Assembly: GCF_018304825.1 (NCBI RefSeq)
Contig: NZ_CP072648.1
Coordinates: forward strand, 1,905,501 to 1,969,500
DNA from: Chloracidobacterium validum
Lineage (GTDB): Bacteria > Acidobacteriota > Blastocatellia > Chloracidobacteriales > Chloracidobacteriaceae
Direction: 5' to 3'
Length of the DNA: 64,000 bases
Shown here: positions 44,913 to 52,961 of the stretch, piece after piece
Position numbering within the stretch: the stretch's first letter is position 1
How the letters are laid out: the number at the start of each line of letters is the position of its first letter
Notes under the pieces: model-generated
Told to the model about the DNA's origin: nothing
Databases searched by the model: none
The model's input: the letters and a program-made list of their open reading frames with translations, nothing else
Made by a program: the position numbers and the translations under genes

Positions 44913-45926
44913 ATGTCGCTTGAAACCCTCGACTCATCGCCGGCCGTTGCGCCGCACCCAACCCTTTCTACCGAACAACAACTTGAAATTTACCACTACC
45001 TGAAGCTGACCCGGCTGCTGGAAGAGCGGCTCGTCAACCTATACCGGCAGACGAAGGTCGTTGGCGGCTTGTACCGCTCACTCGGCCAGGAAGCGACCGC
45101 CGTGGGCAGCGCGTACGCCTTGGATAAGTCCAAAAACGACATGATTGCGCCGCTCATCCGCGACTTGGGGGCAATGCTGGTTTTAGACGCCACGCCCCGT
45201 GAGCTGCTTTTGCAGTACATGGCCAAGCGCGATAGCCCAACCCGTGGACGGGATTTACAGATTCACTACGCAGACCTACGACGCGGCTTCATTGGGCCGA
45301 TTTCGCACCTCGGCGACATGTTGCCCGTCATGTGCGGCGTGGCGCTGGCGTCCCGGCTCCGCCGCGAACCGCGCGTCTGCCTGGTGTACATGGGTGACGG
45401 GGCTTCCTCGACGGGCGCCTTTGCGGAAGGCCTGAACTTTGCCGCCGTCCAGCGCCTACCGGTTGTCGTGATCGTTGAAAACAACGGCTATGCCTACTCC
45501 ACGCCGACGAAGAAACAAATGGCCGTTGAGCGGATTGTGGACAAGGCCGTTGGCTTTGGCGTCCGGGGTGAGCGCGTGGATGGGAACGACGTCTTGGCCG
45601 TGTACGATGTCACCCGCCGCGCCGTCGAACACGCCCGCGCCGGTGGCGGAGTGACGCTCATTGAAGCCGTCACCTTTCGGATGAAGGGCCACGCCGAGCA
45701 TGACGACCAGCGGTACGTTCCCAAGGAACTGCTCGCGGCCTGGGCGGCCAGAGACCCGCTGGCGCGCTATGAGCGGTATTTGCTCGATTGCGGATTGGCG
45801 ACGCCGGACGATCTCACCGCCATCACGAACCGCATTACCCGGCAGCTCGATGAAGATGTTGCCTTTGCTGAGGCAAACCCGATGCCGGAGCCGGCTTCAG
45901 CACTCCTCGATGTATATGCCTCCTGA
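44913..45926 (+). CDS. 2-oxoacid (pyruvate-type) dehydrogenase E1 alpha
   Basis: 337 residues from ATG 44913 (frame open to 44841). The thiamine-diphosphate motif is complete: GDGASSTGAFAEGLNFAAVQ ending in VENNGYAYSTP. The N-terminal LLEERLVNLYRQTKVVGGLY and GLYRSLGQEAT are typical E1 alpha. It decarboxylates pyruvate or a branched-chain 2-oxoacid together with an E1 beta subunit. No E1 beta, E2 or E3 gene is adjacent, which is unusual. The shorter start is chosen because the conserved region begins soon after it; no ribosome site is clear. Confidence 0.9.
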   Translation: MSLETLDSSPAVAPHPTLSTEQQLEIYHYLKLTRLLEERLVNLYRQTKVVGGLYRSLGQEATAVGSAYALDKSKNDMIAPLIRDLGAMLVLDATPRELLLQYMAKRDSPTRGRDLQIHYADLRRGFIGPISHLGDMLPVMCGVALASRLRREPRVCLVYMGDGASSTGAFAEGLNFAAVQRLPVVVIVENNGYAYSTPTKKQMAVERIVDKAVGFGVRGERVDGNDVLAVYDVTRRAVEHARAGGGVTLIEAVTFRMKGHAEHDDQRYVPKELLAAWAARDPLARYERYLLDCGLATPDDLTAITNRITRQLDEDVAFAEANPMPEPASALLDVYAS

Positions 45927-45953
45927 CACCACGCAACGCGCAGGGAACTTGGT

Positions 45954-47513
45954 ATGGCTGCCGCTCGCCCATCGGTTTCATTTCGGTCAGCGCCTCCGCT
46001 GGTCAGCCTGACGAAGGCGTTTCCGACGCCCTTCAAAAACGTCATTGCCACGGCGCGCACCTGCTACTCCGCCCGTGGGCTGGTCCGTGACGAGGACATC
46101 CAGGAAGGTTTCGAGCCGTTGGCCCGGAGCATTTACGAAGCCGGCCATCACACGACCTACCAGCATGCGCACTTTCAATTCGCGCTGGCCAATGTCTCGC
46201 GGCAGTTCATTTGGAGCTTTCTGCACGCCCACCCGTTTTACAACTCCGAGCAGGTGAGTCAGCGGTACGTCCCGGTCAAACCGGGGACGTACTTCATTCC
46301 GGCGCTTTCCGGCGAGGCATTAGCGGTTTACGAGGCCGCCATCGCCCAGCAGTTCAGCGCCTATGAAACGCTGATTGAGGCGCTCCGCCCCGTCGTAACG
46401 GCAGAGTACCGCAAGTTGTTTTCAAAGCATGACCCGGCACATCCGAAGGTGCGCAGCAAGATTACCAAGCGCGCGATGGAGGCGGCCCGCTACGTGCTGC
46501 CGGTGGCGACGTTTGCGTATCTTTACCATACGGTTTCGGGGATAACGCTGCTGCGCTACTGGCGGTTATGTGAGCAGCACGACGCGCCAGACGAAACGCG
46601 GGCGGTCGTGGGGGCGATGGTCGAGGCGCTCCTGGCGCATGATCCGCTCTACCAAACTGTCCTGGAAGCGCCATTGCCACCGGAAGCCATCGGCGAGTTC
46701 GCCTTTGCTGAGTGGGGCAATGGGGATGGACAGCGGCGCATCTTTCGCCGTGATTTTGACCAATCGCTTGGTGGCTACGTCTCGCGGCTGGTGGACTGGA
46801 AGGCGCGCAATGAACAGCTTCTGGCCGACAGTGCGCGCGAAGTGCTGGGATTGCCCATCACGGCGCTTTCTGACGACGACGCAATCCGGATGGTGCTTGA
46901 TCCGGCCCGAAACCGCTTGCTGGGCGAAAGTCTCAACCTGACTACCCATGCCAAGCTCACGCGGGCACTGGCACATCCGGGCTATACCTTTCGCAAGAAG
47001 TTGAGTCACACGGCGGATTCACAAGATCAGCGCCATCGTATGACGCCGGGTTCGCGTCCGCTCCTGACCGGGCACCTCGACACGGAGCCGGACTATGAAA
47101 CACCGGTCTTGGTTCAACTCGATGCACGGGTGGAACGGATGTACCGTGAAACGATGGCACGGACGTGGGAAGCGATTGACCGACTCAAGGCGCTGGGTGT
47201 TTCGGCGGCGGACGCAGCGTACCTTTTGCCCAATGCGGTCTCCATTCGCTTTACCGAGTCATCCGACCTGCTCAACTTGCACCACAAGCACCGCATGCGG
47301 CTGTGCTATTTGGCGCAGGAAGAAATCTGGCGGGCATCGGTCGAAGAAGCGCAGCAGATTCGAGCCATCAACCCCCGGATTGGGCGGTGGTTGCTGCCAC
47401 CCTGTGGCCAGCGGGCGGTGGCTGGCGCGCGTCCGATTTGCCCGGAAGGCGAGCGGTTTTGCGGCGTGCGGGTCTGGAAGTTGGATATTGACGACTACCG
47501 ACGCACCTTTTAG
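45954..47513 (+). CDS. thyX: ThyX-like FAD-dependent thymidylate synthase, long form
   Basis: 519 residues, about twice a normal ThyX (220-250). The first half has ThyX-like TARTCYSARG and YEAGHHTTYQHAHFQFAL, but the usual RHRx7S signature is replaced by LHAHPFYNSEQVSQRY. The second half contains LSHTADSQDQRHRM and later NLHHKHRMRLCYLAQEE, again ThyX-like. ThyX makes dTMP from dUMP with FAD and methylenetetrahydrofolate. The protein therefore looks like a duplicated or fused ThyX with altered motifs. Long forms of this kind are annotated as ThyX in several phyla as far as I recall. Activity is uncertain. Confidence 0.8.
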   Translation: MAAARPSVSFRSAPPLVSLTKAFPTPFKNVIATARTCYSARGLVRDEDIQEGFEPLARSIYEAGHHTTYQHAHFQFALANVSRQFIWSFLHAHPFYNSEQVSQRYVPVKPGTYFIPALSGEALAVYEAAIAQQFSAYETLIEALRPVVTAEYRKLFSKHDPAHPKVRSKITKRAMEAARYVLPVATFAYLYHTVSGITLLRYWRLCEQHDAPDETRAVVGAMVEALLAHDPLYQTVLEAPLPPEAIGEFAFAEWGNGDGQRRIFRRDFDQSLGGYVSRLVDWKARNEQLLADSAREVLGLPITALSDDDAIRMVLDPARNRLLGESLNLTTHAKLTRALAHPGYTFRKKLSHTADSQDQRHRMTPGSRPLLTGHLDTEPDYETPVLVQLDARVERMYRETMARTWEAIDRLKALGVSAADAAYLLPNAVSIRFTESSDLLNLHHKHRMRLCYLAQEEIWRASVEEAQQIRAINPRIGRWLLPPCGQRAVAGARPICPEGERFCGVRVWKLDIDDYRRTF

Positions 47514-47529
47514 CGCCCTGCAAGACGAG

Positions 47530-47664
47530 GTGGCACAGGCATTCCTGCCTGTGAAAGTGGCACGGGCATTCCTGCCTGTGAAAGTGGCACGGGCATTCCT
47601 GCCTGTGAAAGTGACACGGGCATTCCTGCCTGTGAAAGTGACACGGGCATTCCTGCCTGTGAAA
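47530..47664. repeat. Five tandem 27-bp hairpin repeats
   Basis: Five units of exactly 27 bases. Unit 1 has the core CACAGGCATTCCTGCCTGTG, a perfect 8-bp stem with a TTCC loop; the others have CACGGGCA in the left arm, giving a single G-T pair. Units 1-3 begin GTGGCAC or nearly so and units 4-5 GTGACAC. The array lies just after thyX and before a convergent operon, so its transcript could form a row of hairpins. Confidence 0.95.
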
Positions 47665-47680
47665 GCAAGGCAGAATGATG

Positions 47681-47992
47681 TCAACCCAAATCGGCAATGA
47701 GTTCGCCGAGTTCCGCCGCCATGGTGGGATGGCCATGACGCTCGGCGGCTTGCTGTCCCTGTCGCCAGGCTGCCCGGGCTGCCTCGAAGTCGCCTAGTCG
47801 CTGATAGGCCTGCCCAAGCAGGCGGTAGCCGGCCCCCTGATCATCACTCCCGGCGAGATAAGCCGTCAGGTGCTTTATGACGGCCGCATAGTCAGACAGT
47901 TTCCAATACTCATTTGCCAATCCGTAGTGTGCCATCAGGTTGTCGGGATTGGCAGCCAGCATCTTGTTCATTGACTCAATCCGCGGCGTCAT
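47681..47992 (-). CDS. Small TPR protein
   Basis: 103 residues, two to three tetratricopeptide repeats: AHYGLANEYWKLSDYAAVIK and YRLLGQAYQRLGDFEAARAA. No signal peptide, so cytoplasmic. Its ATG overlaps the stop of the preceding small gene by four bases. It is the last gene of a four-gene unit (50445 to 47681). Likely an adaptor; the partner is unknown. Confidence 0.85.
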   Translation of the reverse strand: MTPRIESMNKMLAANPDNLMAHYGLANEYWKLSDYAAVIKHLTAYLAGSDDQGAGYRLLGQAYQRLGDFEAARAAWRQGQQAAERHGHPTMAAELGELIADLG

Positions 47993-48231
47993 GCTGACAC
48001 GTCCTCATGGGCAAGCGTGGCCGATTTGTCGGCACTGGATAGCGAAGGCACTTCGTATTTTCGGAAGGTGAGTTCAGGGTGTTCGATTTCAAGGCACTCA
48101 AACAAGCCGCGGGTCATACGTAAGCCACGAGTCACCCAAAACGCGCCACGTCCTTCGTACTCGGTTTCAAGCTCGCGGGGCAATCCACGCAGCTCAACTT
48201 CCTTGGACCAAAGAATTACGTCAACCATCAT
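47989..48231 (-). CDS. Small hypothetical protein in signalling-type operon
   Basis: 80 residues from ATG 48231 (or 79 from the next codon). The frame remains open to 48489, but that upstream part is the reverse frame of the response-regulator gene and looks random. The sequence VDVILWSKEVELRGLPREL followed by RGAFWVTRGLRMTRGLFECL is compact and not recognised. It starts seven bases after the regulator stop and overlaps the TPR gene start, so all are probably made together. Confidence 0.65.
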   Translation of the reverse strand: MMVDVILWSKEVELRGLPRELETEYEGRGAFWVTRGLRMTRGLFECLEIEHPELTFRKYEVPSLSSADKSATLAHEDVSA

Positions 48232-48238
48232 GGTGCCA

Positions 48239-48961
48239 TCATACGCTCTCGGAGGTCGGCGTTGAAACCTTGTCCGGTGAAAGCGGACCTGTCCACGGGA
48301 CGAGCCAGCCCACCCGAACGAGGTACGTTGCCAGGAGCAGTATCTTCGGCTCGATGTGCGGGAGGCCGGCAAGAATGTCGGCCAAGGTGCTCTGGCCGTC
48401 GAATAAATCAAAAAGGGCGATATTTGAAGGCGATAGATGGGCGGCTTCCAGCGCGGCTTCCAACGCAGGGGTCCGGCGATAAGGTACATCGAGCCGTGGG
48501 GCGAGCTTGGGATCGCTCAACAGCAGTACCAAGTCTTCACTGATTTCAAGGGTTTCCAGCGGTGAGGTGATGCGCGTGTGCGTGCCCTGATTTTCCGCCC
48601 ATTCAATTTCGTCGGCAACCGTTGCCAAAAGCAGTGCCGGCGTCACAGGTTTGACGAGCGACGACAGCCGCAGTCGCTCCATGGCACGCGAGAGCACTTC
48701 GTCAGGCAGGCGAGTCAGTGCAATGATTGGCGTGGTGACAAGCTGTTCGCGCATGAGCCGCGCCGGGGCTAACTCACCAATGCCCGGCGTGGTATCCACG
48801 ATGACCAGCGTGGGGGGCGGGTTGCAATGCGGGCGAGCGGCATCCGGGTCTGGGAAGACCGTCACTTGGTAGCCGGCCAAGCTGAGTGTCTTCTCGATGA
48901 GCTGCCCCGTTTCCGAGTCACTACCAATAAAGAGAATGGTTTGGTGGCGAAGGATACTCAT
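48239..48961 (-). CDS. Receiver-like response regulator
   Basis: 240 residues. The N-terminal 120 residues follow the receiver fold: ILFIGSDSETGQLIEKTL, VIVDTTPGIGELAPA (Asp in the phosphorylation strand), IIALTRLPDEV and VKPVTPALLLATV (Lys). The acidic pair after strand 1 is replaced by DSE, so phosphorylation is plausible but not certain. The C-terminal part (about 150-235) is helical, with LFDLFDGQSTLADILAGL, resembling winged helices that follow receivers in acidobacteria and myxobacteria (DUF4388-like). Its ATG overlaps the stop of the gene upstream by four bases. Confidence 0.75.
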   Translation of the reverse strand: MSILRHQTILFIGSDSETGQLIEKTLSLAGYQVTVFPDPDAARPHCNPPPTLVIVDTTPGIGELAPARLMREQLVTTPIIALTRLPDEVLSRAMERLRLSSLVKPVTPALLLATVADEIEWAENQGTHTRITSPLETLEISEDLVLLLSDPKLAPRLDVPYRRTPALEAALEAAHLSPSNIALFDLFDGQSTLADILAGLPHIEPKILLLATYLVRVGWLVPWTGPLSPDKVSTPTSESV

Positions 48962-50445
48962 GGCTGCTTCACAAAGGCAGCCGCCAATACCTCTAGCCGC
49001 CGGATGCGCTTGTCAAAAACGGCGTTTCTGATTTCGTGGAGAACGTCAAGCTGCTCAAGCTCAACCAGCACGATGTTGATCTGCCACATGACTTGCTGGC
49101 GCAACTTGCGGCAGTGCTTTTTCTCGGTGGAATCCGTACGGCGATACCACGCTTCGAGGGTGGCTCGCTTGAACTCGAACTGCCGTTGCTTGAGTTCTTC
49201 AACCAGGCCAAGAAAGCGCGTCTCGAGGTCGGCATCACTGGACTCACGGGTGCGCAAGTGATCCCGGAACCGGGCACAAATCCGTTCCGCCAGAACGCGC
49301 TTGATGCCAGCCGCCAAAGCAATATCGCTCGGCAGTCCGGTCGTGTAGCTTTCGATCCGAGACATGCCCGCCGCAAAGAGCTTTTGAATCGTCCGCTGCC
49401 CAACGCCTTCGACTTGCTTGAGTAAGGTCGTCACGACAATGCTTTCGGATGAAGCCTCCGCCATCGGGATAAAGAAAGCGCTGGGGAGGTATTCCTCCAG
49501 ATCAGCATAGGCGCTCAGGACCCGAAGCTTCCAGTGCCGCCCATAACGGCGACGGTCGCCTTCACTGCGATCTTGCAGGAGCGCTGCCTCGAATCGCTCT
49601 AGCCGACCGCTCAGGTCTATGAAATCAATCGAGGCTGACGCCCGGCGTAAGTTGACGACGGCCGGCCGGCAGGCTTCCAGCCAATCGCGGGCAAAGCTGC
49701 CTTTGCGCAACTCGACGATAAAATCCTTGATAGGTTGGATGTAACCGGCCGCAATATCGGTAAACAACTGCCGAACTTCGTCCGGGACACCAGCTTCGGT
49801 CGCGTCTGTGCGCCAGGCGCCTTCAGGCAACGCAAATTCCGACGTCGGATGCACCACAGCGTCAAATGCGCCTTCGAGACTTCCAATCACGTCGTCAAGG
49901 AAGTCATCGTCAATATCCACAGCCAAGTCGTCGAATGGGTCTTCATTCCCGTCAAAGGTCACTTCCGTGGTGATCCGCCGGGCAGACTGCGTGGTGGTCG
50001 GACTTGGCATCGAGGGGGGAACGACCGTAAGCAATCCGTGGAGGCGCTGGGTGAGCTGGCGCGCCAGTGAAACGTCCACCGGGCGGGAGGAATCGCTGAA
50101 GGCCCGCACCACATCCACGAAGCAGGCGGTGGACTGAACCAAGCCATCCAGCGCCGCGGTTTGTCGTTCTGGACCAAAGCTTGCCAAGCGGAGGGCAAGG
50201 TCAGCCGCCGCCTCGGCCAGCGCCAGCAGAGCCTCGATCCCTTCCATGAGGTGCTCTGGCAGTCCGCTCGGTGCGCGGCGCAGTTCCCGGACGGCCGTGA
50301 GCAGTTCATCCGTATGCTCACAGACGGCCAGAAAGTACGCCGGGTTATGGGGCGCGCGACGCACGCGCTCAAGGTAGAGCTTCAGAAGTGTCGTGTGGTC
50401 TTCGACGCCAACGACGAAGGCTTCAAGCGTGGTGAACCGATCCAT
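48958..50445 (-). CDS. Large helical protein with helix-hairpin-helix segment
   Basis: 495 residues from ATG 50445 (frame open to 50490). The N-terminal 170 residues are all-helical with a histidine-containing stretch (LAVCEHTDELLTAVRELRRA), then an acidic linker (DPFDDLAVDIDDDFLDDVI). Near residue 340 QVEGVGQRTIQKLFAAGM resembles a helix-hairpin-helix. The rest is helical with coiled-coil-like segments rich in Arg and Glu. The family is not recognised; an Hpt-like or scaffold role is a guess based on the regulator gene it overlaps. A long palindrome lies 40 bases upstream. Confidence 0.7.
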   Translation of the reverse strand: MDRFTTLEAFVVGVEDHTTLLKLYLERVRRAPHNPAYFLAVCEHTDELLTAVRELRRAPSGLPEHLMEGIEALLALAEAAADLALRLASFGPERQTAALDGLVQSTACFVDVVRAFSDSSRPVDVSLARQLTQRLHGLLTVVPPSMPSPTTTQSARRITTEVTFDGNEDPFDDLAVDIDDDFLDDVIGSLEGAFDAVVHPTSEFALPEGAWRTDATEAGVPDEVRQLFTDIAAGYIQPIKDFIVELRKGSFARDWLEACRPAVVNLRRASASIDFIDLSGRLERFEAALLQDRSEGDRRRYGRHWKLRVLSAYADLEEYLPSAFFIPMAEASSESIVVTTLLKQVEGVGQRTIQKLFAAGMSRIESYTTGLPSDIALAAGIKRVLAERICARFRDHLRTRESSDADLETRFLGLVEELKQRQFEFKRATLEAWYRRTDSTEKKHCRKLRQQVMWQINIVLVELEQLDVLHEIRNAVFDKRIRRLEVLAAAFVKQP

Positions 50446-50481
50446 GGAGCTGTTATGTACGCCGTAAAATGTGAAGCTAGT

Positions 50482-50508
50482 GTAACACATGCGGACGACA
50501 TGTGTGAC
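50482..50508. promoter_or_regulatory. Near-perfect inverted repeat upstream of four-gene operon
   Basis: Arms GTAACACATG and CATGTGTGAC with a seven-base spacer; the inner seven bases of each arm (50485-50491 and 50499-50505) match perfectly and there is one mismatch in the outer three. It lies about 37 bases before the start codon of the helical-protein gene, so it fits an operator for a dimeric regulator. Confidence 0.55.
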
Positions 50509-50591
50509 GCATGAGAACGTACGATTGTGTAGCCAACACTGGTCTCACCCACGCCCCTGATGGACATCAGCCTCAGTGCGGCCAGTCTGCG

Positions 50592-50951
50592 CTATCTGTC
50601 TGATGAATCTGTCTGGTTGACCAGACCAGCCAGCGCGGCTGGCAACTCGACCTCCATCCGGAGCAGCGCCGTGCTATAGGTTTTCCCTTGCGCGTCACTT
50701 CGCAGGGACACCGTCCCACCCCCGCCAAGGGACTTATGAAGCAGGAAGTTGAGTGCCTCCAGATTGGGCAGCTCGTGGCGTTCGACCGGGCCTTGGCAAA
50801 GTTCGGCGAAGTGTGCCTTGACGCGCTCTGCCGTGACTTGCTCGCGCAAGACCGGATAAAACTCTGGACGGCGCGCGATGAGGCCGATGTTTGATGTATC
50901 GCCTTTATCCCCTGAACGCGCGTGGGCAATGTCGAATAACTTCACGTGCAT
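50592..50951 (-). CDS. AtuA-like ferredoxin-fold domain protein
   Basis: 119 residues. The N-terminus KLFDIAHARSGDKGDTSNIG and the LNFLLHKSLGGGGTVSLRSD segment match the C-terminal domain of AtuA/DUF1446 proteins, linked to acyclic terpene and related acid breakdown. Here the domain stands alone. It lies 50 bases after the thiolase stop in the same direction, suggesting a fatty-acid-like degradation unit. The larger N-terminal AtuA domain is not present in the window. Confidence 0.8.
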   Translation of the reverse strand: MHVKLFDIAHARSGDKGDTSNIGLIARRPEFYPVLREQVTAERVKAHFAELCQGPVERHELPNLEALNFLLHKSLGGGGTVSLRSDAQGKTYSTALLRMEVELPAALAGLVNQTDSSDR

Positions 50952-51001
50952 GGTGAGTGCCTCAAACCGAGCTTTCTATGCTTGGGGTCGTGCCAAGCCT
51001 G

Positions 51002-52183
51002 CTAATCACGCTCAACCGCCAGCGCCACGGCATTGCCACCTCCCAAACACAGAGCGGCGACGCCCCGTTTAGCCTGGCGCGCTTGCAGCGCATGAAGGAG
51101 TGTCACGAGAATGCGCGCGCCACTGGCGCCAATCGGATGCCCCAGCGCGATCGCGCCACCGTTGACGTTGACCTTGGCTGGATCAGCACCCACCTCCTGT
51201 GTGACGGCAATGGCCTGCGCCGCAAACGCTTCATTGAACTCGAACAAATCCACGTCATCCACTCGCCAACCAGCTTTGGCAAGCACCCGCCGTGTCGCTT
51301 CGACCGGGGCCATCATAATCAGCTTCGGCTCAATGCCGCTCATGGCCTGAGCAACAATGCGCCCTAGCGGTTGGCGGCCTAAGCGTTCCGCCTGGGCCGC
51401 CGAAGTGACGACAACCGCTGCCGCGCCGTCATTGATGGTCGAGGCATTGCCAGCGGTAACAGTCCCGTCTGGCTGGAAAGCCGGCTTGAGTTTCATCAGC
51501 ATCGCGGCCGTGGCGTCGGCGCGCGGGCCTTCGTCAACGGCAAAGACCACCGGCTCGCCTTTCCGCTGGGGGATGGTCACCGGCTCAATCTCGGCCTGAA
51601 ATGCGCCGGCCTGCTGCGCGGCAATTGCCTTGGCTTGCGAACCGACCGCGAAAGCGTCCTGGGCTTCGCGTGAAATGCCATAGCGTTCGGCGACCACTTC
51701 GGCCGTGCAGCCCATGTGCCAGTTTTCAAAGGCGCACCACAGACCATCGTGAATCATCGCATCGAGGAGTTCGCCGTGCCCCATGCGGTAGCCTTCCCGC
51801 GCTTTCGGCAGCACGTAAGGCGCGTTGGTCATGGATTCCATGCCGCCAGCGACGACAAACTCGGCGTCGCCAGCCTGAACTGACTGCGCTGCCAGCATCA
51901 CAGCCCGCAGCCCCGAACCACAGACTTGATTGACCGTCAGCGCGGCAACGGCGGGCGGCAATCCGGCGCCAAGCGCCGCTTGGCGGGCTGGGTTCTGCCC
52001 AAGTCCGGCCTGGAGAACGCACCCCATGACGACTTCATCCACCTGGACGGCATCAATACCGGCGCGCTCGATGGCAGCGCGGACGGCCCTTGCGCCCAGT
52101 TCTGGAGCGGTACAGGGCTTGAGTGAACCTTGAAACTTCCCAATCGGGAGACGAGCCGCAGAAAGAATGACGGGAGTAAGCAT
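51002..52183 (-). CDS. Thiolase (acetyl-CoA acyltransferase)
   Basis: 393 residues from ATG 52183 (the frame runs to 52234). Thiolase signatures: nucleophilic Cys in [12 protein letters not shown] (near 89), [13 protein letters not shown], His in [17 protein letters not shown] (near 350) and the second Cys in [15 protein letters not shown]. It catalyses reversible condensation of acetyl-CoA or cleavage of 3-ketoacyl-CoA. The residue pattern fits the acetoacetyl-CoA/biosynthetic type (AtoB/PhaA-like), but substrate cannot be fixed by sequence alone. Confidence 0.92.
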   Translation of the reverse strand: MLTPVILSAARLPIGKFQGSLKPCTAPELGARAVRAAIERAGIDAVQVDEVVMGCVLQAGLGQNPARQAALGAGLPPAVAALTVNQVCGSGLRAVMLAAQSVQAGDAEFVVAGGMESMTNAPYVLPKAREGYRMGHGELLDAMIHDGLWCAFENWHMGCTAEVVAERYGISREAQDAFAVGSQAKAIAAQQAGAFQAEIEPVTIPQRKGEPVVFAVDEGPRADATAAMLMKLKPAFQPDGTVTAGNASTINDGAAAVVVTSAAQAERLGRQPLGRIVAQAMSGIEPKLIMMAPVEATRRVLAKAGWRVDDVDLFEFNEAFAAQAIAVTQEVGADPAKVNVNGGAIALGHPIGASGARILVTLLHALQARQAKRGVAALCLGGGNAVALAVERD

Positions 52184-52275
52184 TGTGGATGATTTCTCGC
52201 AGAAGAATAATGACGTTGGCGTAGTATATGCCAAGTTGGCACTCGCAGACTATGGTCGTTATCTTGGAGTAAAGC

Positions 52276-52683
52276 ATGGTTGGTGGACACACCTATCTTT
52301 CGATGACCAAACTGGCAGGAGAAGGCGTTCTTCAGGTGGAAGCCCGCACCCGATGCGGCGAGCTTGCTTGGCGCCCGGTCGCGGTGGCTCCGGTGACACG
52401 CTTTGTGGCGGATGACGACGGCATACGTTACACCCTGACCGACGGCCGCGATGGGCTGCCGACCATGCTCACGGCGTTTGACCCGGCGCGGCGAATCGTG
52501 CTGTGGAAGACAACCGGAACCCCAAGCACGAATCCGACCCTTGAGGCGCTGGCTGCTATCGTCAAGACCAAGTTTGCGCCGGCCAAGTCACCGCTGGAAC
52601 CAGACATGTCGCGGATTTTGATGTTCCCGTTGCGCCGGGCTGTCCCTGACCAGGCAACGACTTGGATTGAACGCAGCGCCTAG
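52276..52683 (+). CDS. Hypothetical protein
   Basis: 135 residues, soluble, mixed alpha/beta, with GELAWRPVAVAPVTRFV and GIRYTLTDGRDGLPTML. No signal peptide, membrane segment or recognised motif. It is divergent from the thiolase gene and followed by a 278-base spacer. Codon use and length support a real gene. An inner ATG (MTKLAG) would shorten it by nine residues. Confidence 0.55.
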   Translation: MVGGHTYLSMTKLAGEGVLQVEARTRCGELAWRPVAVAPVTRFVADDDGIRYTLTDGRDGLPTMLTAFDPARRIVLWKTTGTPSTNPTLEALAAIVKTKFAPAKSPLEPDMSRILMFPLRRAVPDQATTWIERSA

Positions 52684-52961
52684 CCACACATCGGGGACGG
52701 GAAAATCCCCAGAAACGATGGGGATGGCGGATTCTCTTGAAGGTAAGCTTGAAAAAAATCCCGGCTGGCTACCCCGGCAGTGAGCGATAGCTTCGTGTCC
52801 TCCGGGGCGTGGGGCTGGCAGCCTGCAAGGCAGGGATTGCCAGAATCCATTGCCATTGTTCATTCCGCCTTTTGCCCCCCTTGCAACCGGCAGAAGGTCT
52901 CCGGCACACTGCGCACCAGGGCGTTCACGCTCTGGTTGTTGCCGGTTGGGAGAACTTTGCT

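Noticed and set aside
47530-47664. CRISPR array
   Set aside because: Units are contiguous 27-mers with no spacers and no cas genes nearby.
47520-47700. Translated AFLPVK repeat after thyX
   Set aside because: The repeat is better explained as tandem DNA hairpins; no start codon with a ribosome site precedes it, and similar AFLPVK strings arise wherever this palindrome occurs.
52709-52729. Terminator after the hypothetical gene at 52276-52683
   Set aside because: ATCCCC/GGGGAT can pair, but no T tract follows and the stem is short.
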